A stretch of 9,262 bases of DNA from an uncultured Chloroflexota bacterium. Lineage in GTDB: Bacteria > Chloroflexota > Anaerolineae > Anaerolineales > Anaerolineaceae. A model generated the notes under the pieces. It saw only the letters and a program-made list of their open reading frames with translations. It made no database searches and was not told the origin of the DNA. The position numbers and the translations under genes are program-made. The stretch covers positions 1-9,262 of the forward strand of contig CADBKS010000117.1 of NCBI GenBank assembly GCA_902795255.1. Reading direction: 5' to 3'. This document shows, in pieces, positions 1-5,532 of this stretch (position 1 is the stretch's first letter; every line of letters starts with the position of its first letter).

Positions 1-1672
1 TCATGCGCAGTGTTTCAGCCGGCTTATGGAGCATATAGCGGATGTATGTTTTCAGCCCGTCTGAAAGGATCCATTCCCGGAGCGGCGTGTATTCCTCGGA
101 GTTGAAAAGCTCGGTCGCCATCACGTGTTCGGTCCTGTACAGAGTTTCAATGAATGGCGGATGCGGCATGCCCGCGTCATAGAAAAATGCTTCTCCCTGC
201 GGATCGCGCATGATGCGGTTGAATAATACGTTTTCAAATGCATACTGCCAGCGGTCACCGGTATGGCTCATGACGAACCAGCAGACGGCGGCCAGTGCCG
301 TGCAGAGAATGAAGATACATTTTTTATCCGTGCGCAGACGAACGATGCAGAGCAGCAGAAGAATGACAGTGATCACGCTCCAGACTGCCGAATCCCGGGA
401 CTGTGCGTAAAGCAGTGCGCTGATTGCCGTGCAGACCGCCGGTCCGGTTTTCCATTTTCTGTCAGCCGCGGGACGGGTGAGCCACAGCAGGCTGCCCATC
501 AGCAGCAGGGCGGCGGAGATCGAAAGGGATTCGCTCATGATCACCGCATCCCAGCGCGTCACGTTCGGAACGCAGCCGAGCCCGAACGTCAGGATCAGCG
601 CGGCTTTTTTCCCGCGGTCCGAACGGCAGATCCCCGCCGCGCAGACGGCGAAGATCCCCCAGCAGATCACGGAGATGATCAGCTGTACGGCGGTGATCGT
701 CCGCGGATCCTGCCGGCACAGTTTATAGATCAGCGGGACTGTGACGGGTCTTGCGATGCAGTACCAGAACTGCTCGTGGCAGTACGGGACCCCGCGCAGG
801 ATCTCCGTCACGGAAAAACGGGACATGCCGAGATAGGATTCCGAGTCAATAAAGAAAAGCGGCTCCGCAGCAGTCCGGAACTGCAGGACGCGGAAGACCG
901 TAAAGCAGACAAAGGCGCAGATCCCGAAGGTCCTGACGGGCCATGCCGGCAGCAGTTTGACGGCTGCGGTGACCGCACAGAAAGCCAGCAGCAGAAATAT
1001 CAACCAGACCGCGGTAAATTCGGGCAGCCTGACTGCTGTCGGGAAAGAGAAGTCAAAGCTCAGCCGTTCGAGTTCATTGTTCCCGAGAAAGACGGTCCGT
1101 TCCTGTCCGTCCCAGCGGATCCGTGCGGTTCCCTGCCCTTCACCGGAGCGGAACTCCGTTGTGACCGTGCCGGCGGTTTTCCCTTGCCAGGTGATGGTGC
1201 CTTCCGTATCCGTAAGTGTCGGCCCCGATTCTTCAAGGGTGCAGCCGGTGCCGCAGCTGACGGACCGGAGCGGGATATCGCCGATCTCATGATGCAGCCA
1301 GGTGAGGGTGACCGGTTTGAAATTCCCGTCTTCTTCCGCGAGCGCGCGGATCTCCAGGGAGTGTTTTTCATAAAGGCCCGTCTGCGGGACCGGGAACCAG
1401 ACCGCCGCAAAAACGGAAAGGATCAGCGCGGTCAGGCCCAGTGCGGCCTTTTCTCCCGGGGAGCAGGCAGCAAAAGCCTTCAGACACGCGGGCAGGATCA
1501 CAAAGAGGGCTGCTGCCGAAACCAGAAATGTGAGTCCGACCGTTCCGATGAATGTTTTGGAGGCTGCCGGCAGGAACTGCAGTTTTTCACAATACAGAAT
1601 GAAGGTACATCCGGCAGCACCGACTGCGGAAAGGACCGCGGCAGGGATCAGACGGCGCGGGCTGCTGCTCAT
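1..1672 (-). CDS. Large polytopic membrane protein, possibly GT-C-like glycosyltransferase (3' end beyond left edge)
   Basis: I do not recognise the exact family. Reading leftward from ATG at 1672-1670 gives 557 codons without a stop before the left edge, so the C-terminus is missing. Hydrophobic segments lie near residues 7-27, 41-64, 75-95, 218-240, 246-264, 326-350, 381-399, 410-423, 431-446 and 452-469. Between the third and fourth is a polar domain of about 120 residues (97-216), rich in T, E and G, with C140 and C144 close enough for a disulphide; it is probably extracytoplasmic. After the fifth segment comes an acidic loop, FIDSESY (D276, E278), and the segment beginning MSESLS (379-384). 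Acidic loops and an SES/L-type motif at a helix start recall GT-C lipid-linked-sugar glycosyltransferases, but this is inference. The start codon overlaps the stop of the CYTH gene (ATGA), with GGAG upstream, so the two are probably translationally coupled. The reading frame is real: it gives alternating hydrophobic and polar blocks, unlike the antisense frame. Confidence 0.8.
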   Translation of the reverse strand, partial: MSSSPRRLIPAAVLSAVGAAGCTFILYCEKLQFLPAASKTFIGTVGLTFLVSAAALFVILPACLKAFAACSPGEKAALGLTALILSVFAAVWFPVPQTGLYEKHSLEIRALAEEDGNFKPVTLTWLHHEIGDIPLRSVSCGTGCTLEESGPTLTDTEGTITWQGKTAGTVTTEFRSGEGQGTARIRWDGQERTVFLGNNELERLSFDFSFPTAVRLPEFTAVWLIFLLLAFCAVTAAVKLLPAWPVRTFGICAFVCFTVFRVLQFRTAAEPLFFIDSESYLGMSRFSVTEILRGVPYCHEQFWYCIARPVTVPLIYKLCRQDPRTITAVQLIISVICWGIFAVCAAGICRSDRGKKAALILTFGLGCVPNVTRWDAVIMSESLSISAALLLMGSLLWLTRPAADRKWKTGPAVCTAISALLYAQSRDSAVWSVITVILLLLCIVRLRTDKKCIFILCTALAAVCWFVMSHTGDRWQYAFENVLFNRIMRDPQGEAFFYDAGMPHPPFIETLYRTEHVMATELFNSEEYTPLREWILSDGLKTYIRYMLHKPAETLRM

Positions 1673-2256
1673 GAAGCCTGCTCCGGTCCGGCGATATCGC
1701 TGAAGGTCATGTCCCGTCCCGGAAAGCCGCTGTCTTTTTTCCATTTTTTGAAAAGCCCCCGGTACCCGGTACCGGAGCGAGTTTCCCAGTCCAGACCGAT
1801 GCTCTCCGCGGTCCTGCGGATCGTTTCCTCATCAGGACCTTCGATCTCGACGAAATCCCCGATCGGTGTGTGGTCAACAAAGATCCCGGCCGGGCCCAGG
1901 GTGTAAATGCTCCGGTATTTTTCATAGATGAAAACCGTTCGGAAGCCGAGCCGTTCAAGGATCAAGCGGGTCCTGTCAAAATCTTCAACGACCGTTTCGA
2001 TCTCCTCCCGGTCCGCCATGGTGTCCGAGCTGTTCCGGTCGGATTTGTAGGTGAGGACCGCTGTCCCGCCGTTGTCGCGCAAACGCAGGACCTGATGGGT
2101 CTTACTCAGGTTTTCCTTTTTGTCATCAAACCGCAGGTTGCGTTCGAAACGGACCTCCTGTTCGCATGCAGCGCCTGCGGCGGTGATCTTCGGAAGGATC
2201 TCTTCGACGGAGCGTACGGGAAATTTGGCTTCGATCTCGCGGTTATCGTCTTTCAT
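1669..2256 (-). CDS. CYTH-domain protein (class IV adenylate cyclase / thiamine-triphosphatase-like)
   Basis: A soluble protein of 195 residues, which is normal for single-domain CYTH (CyaB/ThTPase) enzymes. These form a beta tunnel that binds a triphosphate and one or two metal ions. Visible motifs: the N-terminal ExExK signature (E7, E9, K11), LRLRD (R58, R60), LTYK (K71), REEIE (E84, E85, E87), YEKYR (K113, R115), then D128 and FVEIEG (E137, E139), which supply the charged residues expected along the tunnel. Motifs alone do not separate cyclase from triphosphatase or polyphosphatase activity. I chose ATG at 2256, which has GGAG 13 bases upstream. A GTG at 2268 would add four residues but sits one base from that GGAG, too close to use it. 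The gene lies 56 bases after the PadR gene, with no terminator seen between them, and overlaps the membrane-protein gene by four bases, so the three look like one transcript. Confidence 0.9.
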   Translation of the reverse strand: MKDDNREIEAKFPVRSVEEILPKITAAGAACEQEVRFERNLRFDDKKENLSKTHQVLRLRDNGGTAVLTYKSDRNSSDTMADREEIETVVEDFDRTRLILERLGFRTVFIYEKYRSIYTLGPAGIFVDHTPIGDFVEIEGPDEETIRRTAESIGLDWETRSGTGYRGLFKKWKKDSGFPGRDMTFSDIAGPEQAS

Positions 2257-2312
2257 GGCAGTGTTCACACTCCGATCTCAATAGTTTTGTCAATGAATGG
2301 AATGAAATAAAT

Positions 2313-2837
2313 TCAGAGGGTATCCATCCAGCGCAGCGCGGAGCGGACAAATTCAGCGCGGAAGGAATAGATGATATGCAGATAGTCATCCGCATCTGGA
2401 TGCTCTTCGAGTTTCTTCCGGATGATCTCCTGCCATCGCGTGCATTGCTGTTTCTGAAGTGCGATCACGGCAGCTCTTTCTTCCTCCGGACGGTCCTTCA
2501 GAAAGTACAGCTTGCCCAAAAAGTCGGAGCGGAGCTCATTCATATGGCTGACCGGGCTGTGCAGCCAGGCTTCAAAGGTGGCTGTCCCTTCGGGGGTGAG
2601 CGTGCAGGTCTTGCGCGCGGGAAGAGAATCATTCGCGTCGATGCGCGTAGTGATCAGCTCGTTCTTTTCGATCTTGTCCAGTACGGCATAAAGCCGGCTC
2701 TGGCGGAAAGTCCAGAGCGCTTTCAGCTCTTCGGATTCACTGAGCTGCCGGCAGAGGTCGTAGGCGTGTGTCGGCTTCTGCCCGATGAGTCCGAGCAGAA
2801 GGAAGTCCATGGTCAAAGGGTCCTGTTGTCTTGGCAT
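2313..2837 (-). CDS. PadR-family transcriptional regulator
   Basis: A 174-residue protein with the PadR layout: an N-terminal winged helix-turn-helix (about residues 8-93) and a C-terminal helical dimerisation part (about 98-174). Family marks are PLT followed by DFLLLGLIGQKPTHAYDL (residues 7-28), the recognition-helix region with QSRLYAVLDKIEKNEL (46-61), and the wing followed by LTPEG (80-84). The C-terminal region is charged and likely helical, as in the PadR subgroup with a longer dimerisation arm. PadR proteins usually repress their own operon and respond to small molecules; the ligand cannot be read from sequence. I kept the ATG at 2837 because the PLT motif is usually conserved in the family. 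An ATG at 2810, with AGGA ten bases upstream, is an alternative that would remove the first nine residues. It is first in a leftward cluster with the CYTH and membrane-protein genes and diverges from the LacI-family gene. Confidence 0.93.
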   Translation of the reverse strand: MPRQQDPLTMDFLLLGLIGQKPTHAYDLCRQLSESEELKALWTFRQSRLYAVLDKIEKNELITTRIDANDSLPARKTCTLTPEGTATFEAWLHSPVSHMNELRSDFLGKLYFLKDRPEEERAAVIALQKQQCTRWQEIIRKKLEEHPDADDYLHIIYSFRAEFVRSALRWMDTL

Positions 2838-2843
2838 GTTCTC

Positions 2844-2849
2844 ATTATA
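2844..2849 (-). promoter_or_regulatory. -10 box (TATAAT) of the PadR gene, leaderless-like placement
   Basis: The minus strand reads a perfect TATAAT whose last base is only six bases from the PadR ATG at 2837. Transcription would then start at or within a base or two of the ATG, giving a leaderless or nearly leaderless mRNA. This agrees with the lack of a good Shine-Dalgarno before that ATG. No convincing -35 box lies at 16-18 bases; an ATGACA is present on the same strand but at 22 bases. The promoter would need an activator or act as a weak promoter if this is correct. Confidence 0.5.
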
Positions 2850-2871
2850 CTCAATCCCGGCCCGATCATTG

Positions 2872-2901
2872 TGTCATATGTGAAACTGACACGATATGAC
2901 A
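2872..2901. promoter_or_regulatory. Inverted repeat, candidate PadR operator
   Basis: TGTCATAT (2872-2879) is matched by ATATGACA (2894-2901), eight perfect base pairs around 14 bases. A second overlapping inverted repeat, GTGTCA (2871-2876) with TGACAC (2887-2892), lies inside it. The element sits just upstream of the PadR -10 box. PadR operators are commonly dyads with ATGT/ACAT-like half sites, so autoregulation is the natural reading. The LacI-type promoter begins 48 bases further right, so control of the divergent promoter is possible but less direct. Confidence 0.45.
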
Positions 2902-2910
2902 TTAATCCCT

Positions 2911-2928
2911 GATTAATATGATTAATAT
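2911..2928. repeat. Tandem 9-base direct repeat in the divergent promoter region
   Basis: GATTAATAT occurs twice without spacing (2911-2919 and 2920-2928), and a third ATTAAT core lies at 2901-2906. The block is much more A+T-rich than the flanks and lies 20 bases upstream of the -35 box at 2949. It could be an UP-like or regulator-binding element, or simply a low-complexity spacer. Confidence 0.55.
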
Positions 2929-2948
2929 CTTTATGGCCTGATCAAATT

Positions 2949-2977
2949 TTGACAAAAAAGGGGTGATAAAGTAAAAT
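2949..2977 (+). promoter_or_regulatory. Sigma-70-type promoter for the LacI / sugar operon
   Basis: TTGACA at 2949-2954 is followed by exactly 17 bases and TAAAAT at 2972-2977, a near-consensus vegetative promoter. The start site would be near 2984, immediately before the first operator-like palindrome and about 54 bases before the LacI-family start codon. No other strong promoter was found further right, so this is probably the main promoter of the whole operon. Confidence 0.75.
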
Positions 2978-2986
2978 CTTTCGCAT

Positions 2987-3015
2987 TGAAACAAGTTACA
3001 CTGCAACAAGTTTCA
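2987..3015. promoter_or_regulatory. Two tandem LacI-family operator-like pseudopalindromes
   Basis: TGAAACAAGTTACA (2987-3000) and TGCAACAAGTTTCA (3002-3015) both fit the form TGNAAC-AA-GTTNCA, so each is a dyad with five of six half-site positions matched. Their centres are 15 bases apart. They lie just after the predicted start site, where a bound repressor would block initiation or clearance. The half sites are of the kind LacI/GalR proteins bind, but the centre is AA instead of the usual CG. The next gene encodes a LacI-family protein, so autorepression is likely. Confidence 0.6.
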
Positions 3016-3037
3016 TGAAATCGGATTTGAGCGGAAA

Positions 3038-4039
3038 ATGGGTAAGAAAGCAACGATTTATGATGTATCCAGGAAGGCCGGTGTCAGTGCGGCAACAGTC
3101 TCCCGGGTGCTCAATAATCCGGGAAAGGTCAACCCGGAAACACGCAGGGCTGTTGAGACCGCGATCCGGGACCTGGATTACAAACCGCTGCTGGAAATGC
3201 GGCTCCGTTCCGTAAAGAATGTCCCGCGGATCTGTGTATGCTCCCCCCATTTTACCTCCCAGTCCTATGTACAGCGGCTCCGCGGGATCCATGAACATCT
3301 GGGAGCACTGGATTTTGAAACAGAACTGCAGATCCGGGTGGTAAACTCAAAATCCCAGCTGGACCGGTTTATTGAAACGATCTCGATGCGTGACCTGGAC
3401 GGGATCATTTTTTTGTCTCTGATGGTCTCGGATGAACAGGTCCGGAAGATCCGGAAGGCCGGTGTCGAATGTGTACTGGTCGAAAAGGAGTCGCAGCTGT
3501 GCAGCTGCATCCTCAATGATGACTATGAGGGCGGGCGCGTGGCTGCCCGGTACCTGATCGAGCGCGGCTATGAGGATTTCGGTGTGCTCTGCGAACCATT
3601 CCACTGGGATTATACAGTCTACACCATGGAAGACCGGGTGAAAGGTTTCCGTGATGAACTGGGCCTGAATGGTTACAGCCTGCCGGATCAATTTTATTTC
3701 ACCAACCGGATGGAATCCGAAGCGGTGCGGCGGCAGATGGGGGAAGTTTTCAGGGAAGGGGCCTATCCCCGGGCGTTTTTCGCAACGGCCGATATCATGG
3801 CGTTCGGGCTGCTGCAGGCGGTCCGTGATGCGGATTTGAAGGTTCCGGACAATGCCGCGGTGATCGGATTTGATGATCTGGACTTTTCCGATGCCTTCGG
3901 CCTTACCACCATCAGCCAGCATCTGGAGGAATCCGGCCGGATCGCGGCAGGGATCCTGATGGGTAAGCTTCGGAATCCGAACAGTGCGGATCAGCAGGTA
4001 CGGCTGACGCTTTCGCTGGTCGAGCGGGAGTCCGCCTGA
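3038..4039 (+). CDS. LacI/GalR-family transcriptional regulator
   Basis: A 333-residue protein of typical family length. Residues 5-28 form the N-terminal helix-turn-helix (ATIYDVSRKAGVSAATVSRV, then LNNP), followed by a hinge at about 48-58 and a periplasmic-binding-protein-like sensor domain (about 62-333) ending with the usual VIGFDD (275-280). It should bind a sugar or sugar phosphate and release DNA. Its place at the head of a trehalose/alpha-glucoside operon suggests such a sugar, but the effector cannot be read directly. The hinge is odd: where E. coli LacI has YIPNRVAQQL, this protein has YKPLLEMRLR, so the expected Asn is Leu, the Ala is Met, and the intercalating Leu position is Arg57, with Leu56 one place earlier. 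ATG at 3038 was chosen because the helix-turn-helix begins three residues later; the ribosome site (GAGCGGA) is weak. The binding-protein gene follows 51 bases after the stop with no terminator. Confidence 0.95.
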   Translation: MGKKATIYDVSRKAGVSAATVSRVLNNPGKVNPETRRAVETAIRDLDYKPLLEMRLRSVKNVPRICVCSPHFTSQSYVQRLRGIHEHLGALDFETELQIRVVNSKSQLDRFIETISMRDLDGIIFLSLMVSDEQVRKIRKAGVECVLVEKESQLCSCILNDDYEGGRVAARYLIERGYEDFGVLCEPFHWDYTVYTMEDRVKGFRDELGLNGYSLPDQFYFTNRMESEAVRRQMGEVFREGAYPRAFFATADIMAFGLLQAVRDADLKVPDNAAVIGFDDLDFSDAFGLTTISQHLEESGRIAAGILMGKLRNPNSADQQVRLTLSLVERESA

Positions 4040-4054
4040 AGAATATGTGAGCAA

Positions 4055-4071
4055 CTCCGGGTGTTCCGGAG
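4055..4071 (+). other. Small stem-loop between regulator and binding-protein genes
   Basis: CTCCGG (4055-4060) and CCGGAG (4066-4071) pair perfectly around five bases. No T-run follows, so it is not an intrinsic terminator. It ends nine bases before the Shine-Dalgarno of the binding-protein gene and might mark a processing or 5'-end-stabilising site. It is short enough that chance cannot be excluded. Confidence 0.35.
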
Positions 4072-4080
4072 AATAAATAT

Positions 4081-4085
4081 AGGAG
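4081..4085 (+). promoter_or_regulatory. Ribosome binding site fixing the binding-protein start
   Basis: AGGAG lies five bases before ATG at 4091. It selects that ATG over an upstream in-frame start at 4061, which would put a charged ten-residue stretch before the signal peptide. Confidence 0.85.
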
Positions 4086-4090
4086 ACTGT

Positions 4091-5392
4091 ATGAAAAAGT
4101 TATCTGTATTGTTGGTTTTCGTGATGCTGTTCAGCGTGATCTGCGCTGCCTCAGCTCAGGAAAAAAGCTACCTCGAACGCGCCTATGAAGGCGAATTCGC
4201 CGGTACGCAGGTCGTTTTCGATGGCCCGTTCGTAGATAATGACCAGGTTTTCTTCGAAGAATCCATTAAACCCTTCGAAGAAGCGACCGGGATCGATATT
4301 GTCTACGTCGGCAACAAAGATTTCGAATCCACCATCCAGATGCGTGTTGAAGGCGGAAACGCCCCTGATATCGCTGACTTCCCGCAGCCGGGCCTTCTGG
4401 GCAACCTCGCCAAGAAAGGCTTCATGATCGACGTCCGCAACGTCATCAGCGAAGACTGGCTGAAAGAAAACTACAGCGAAGCATGGCTCGATCTTGCGAT
4501 GATGGAAGGTCCTGACGGCGAACCGATGATGGCCGGTATCTGGGCCCGCAACAACGGTAAGAGCCAGGTCTACTATCGCCCGGACGTCTGGGCTGAAGCC
4601 GGCTACGAAGTCCCGACCACCTGGGACGAAATGGTCGCCCTGAGCAAACAGATGGTTGAAGACGGCGAAACCCCGTGGTGCATCGGTATCGAATCCGGTT
4701 CCGCGACCGGCTGGCCGGCCACCGACTGGCTGGAAGACATCATGCTGCGCACCGTTTCTCCGGAACAGTATGACGCCTGGACCCGCGGCGAATTGAAATT
4801 CGATTCTCCGGAAGTCCGCCGCGCGATCGACATCATGAGCGAGATCTGGTTCACCGACGGTTTCGTTTATGGCGGCCGTGAAGCTATCGCCACCACCAAC
4901 TTCGGCGAATCCGTGAAACCGCTGTTCTACGATGTGGACGGCTGCATGATGCACCGCATGGGCAACTTCATCACTGCCTACTTCCCGGAAGGCCTCGAAC
5001 CGCTGAAGGACTATGATGTGTTCTATCTGCCTCCGATCGATGAAGAATACGGCAGCCCGTACCTGGGCGGCGGCGACATCTACGGTGTCTTCAATGAAAA
5101 ACCGGAAGTTCTCGCTGCGTTCGAATTCTTCAGCCATGGCGAATCCCTGAAGTTCTGGCTCGGCCAGGGCGGCGCTCTGTCCCCGCACAACGATGCTGAT
5201 CCGGAATGGTACAAAGATCCGACTGAAGCAAAGATCGCTGAATTCATTCAGAATGCGAACACCTTCCGCTTCGACGGTTCTGACCTGATGCCGTCCGCTG
5301 TCGGCGCCGGCACCTTCTGGAAGGGCATGACCGACCTCGTCACCGGTTCCGACGTTGATACCGTCGTCGCCGAAATCGACAAAGGCTGGTAA
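4091..5392 (+). CDS. ABC transporter extracellular solute-binding protein, alpha-glucoside (AglE-like) type
   Basis: A 433-residue secreted protein that should capture the sugar and deliver it to the two permeases encoded downstream. Residues 1-22 are a signal peptide: MKK, a hydrophobic core (4-18), then ASA before Q23, a clean signal-peptidase I site. Cys18 is preceded by SVI and is not a lipobox. The mature part shows the family-1 sugar-binding-protein layout, with FEEATGIDIVYVGNKDFES (62-80), RVEGGNAPDIADFPQPGLL (85-103), and many Trp/Tyr residues for sugar stacking. The DFE plus VEGGNAPD and FPQPG wording resembles alpha-glucoside-binding AglE proteins; this family call is from memory. 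Codon use is strongly biased (GAA, AAC, CGC, ATC), as in highly expressed genes and more so than in the regulators nearby. Exact ligand (trehalose, maltose, sucrose) is not decidable here. Two stem-loops follow before the first permease gene. Confidence 0.93.
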   Translation: MKKLSVLLVFVMLFSVICAASAQEKSYLERAYEGEFAGTQVVFDGPFVDNDQVFFEESIKPFEEATGIDIVYVGNKDFESTIQMRVEGGNAPDIADFPQPGLLGNLAKKGFMIDVRNVISEDWLKENYSEAWLDLAMMEGPDGEPMMAGIWARNNGKSQVYYRPDVWAEAGYEVPTTWDEMVALSKQMVEDGETPWCIGIESGSATGWPATDWLEDIMLRTVSPEQYDAWTRGELKFDSPEVRRAIDIMSEIWFTDGFVYGGREAIATTNFGESVKPLFYDVDGCMMHRMGNFITAYFPEGLEPLKDYDVFYLPPIDEEYGSPYLGGGDIYGVFNEKPEVLAAFEFFSHGESLKFWLGQGGALSPHNDADPEWYKDPTEAKIAEFIQNANTFRFDGSDLMPSAVGAGTFWKGMTDLVTGSDVDTVVAEIDKGW

Positions 5393-5419
5393 TCTTTTCA
5401 GACGGAAGTCTGTTGAACA

Positions 5420-5450
5420 AAACCTGTGCCGGGTTTCCCGGCACAGGTTT
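5420..5450 (+). terminator. Perfect 14-bp stem-loop after the binding-protein gene
   Basis: The arms 5420-5433 and 5437-5450 are perfectly complementary around a TTT loop, G+C-rich in the middle with AAA/TTT at the base. An outer pairing, ACGGAA (5402-5407) with TTCCGT (5449-5454), is also possible. The stem ends in TTT followed by CCG and not a clear T-run, so it is probably a weak or partial terminator, or a 3'-end stabiliser of the binding-protein mRNA. Confidence 0.6.
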
Positions 5451-5454
5451 CCGT

Positions 5455-5504
5455 AAAAGACCATCGGAAGCCCGTATGCCAATGCGGGCTTCCGGAGACC
5501 TTTT
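5455..5504 (+). terminator. Second stem-loop between binding-protein and permease genes
   Basis: Arms 5465-5477 and 5482-5494 pair over 13 positions (one G-T wobble) around GCCA. An outer AAAAG (5455-5459) with CTTTT (5500-5504) extends it past an internal loop, and TTTTATT begins at 5501. It therefore looks more like an intrinsic terminator than the first, although the T-run is separated from the core stem. It ends 18 bases before the permease ribosome site. Read-through would be needed to express the permeases. Confidence 0.55.
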
Positions 5505-5521
5505 ATTCGATCAAAAACATT

Positions 5522-5527
5522 AGGAGG
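5522..5527 (+). promoter_or_regulatory. Strong ribosome binding site of the first permease gene
   Basis: A consensus AGGAGG lies five bases before ATG at 5533. An in-frame GTG at 5527 overlaps this site and can be excluded as the start. Confidence 0.85.
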
Positions 5528-5532
5528 TGTAT

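Noticed and set aside
263..1906. A 547-codon open frame on the plus strand
   Set aside because: It is antisense to the membrane-protein and CYTH genes, is very rich in R, G, P, D and Q, and has no domain sense. The minus-strand frames give clear membrane segments and CYTH motifs.
2257..2312. A terminator between the PadR and CYTH genes
   Set aside because: No stem-loop with a T-run is visible in these 56 bases.
4040..4090. A separate promoter for the binding-protein gene
   Set aside because: The A+T-rich AATAAATATA could pass for a -10 region but no -35 box fits at a normal spacing. Transcription from 2949-2977 is enough.
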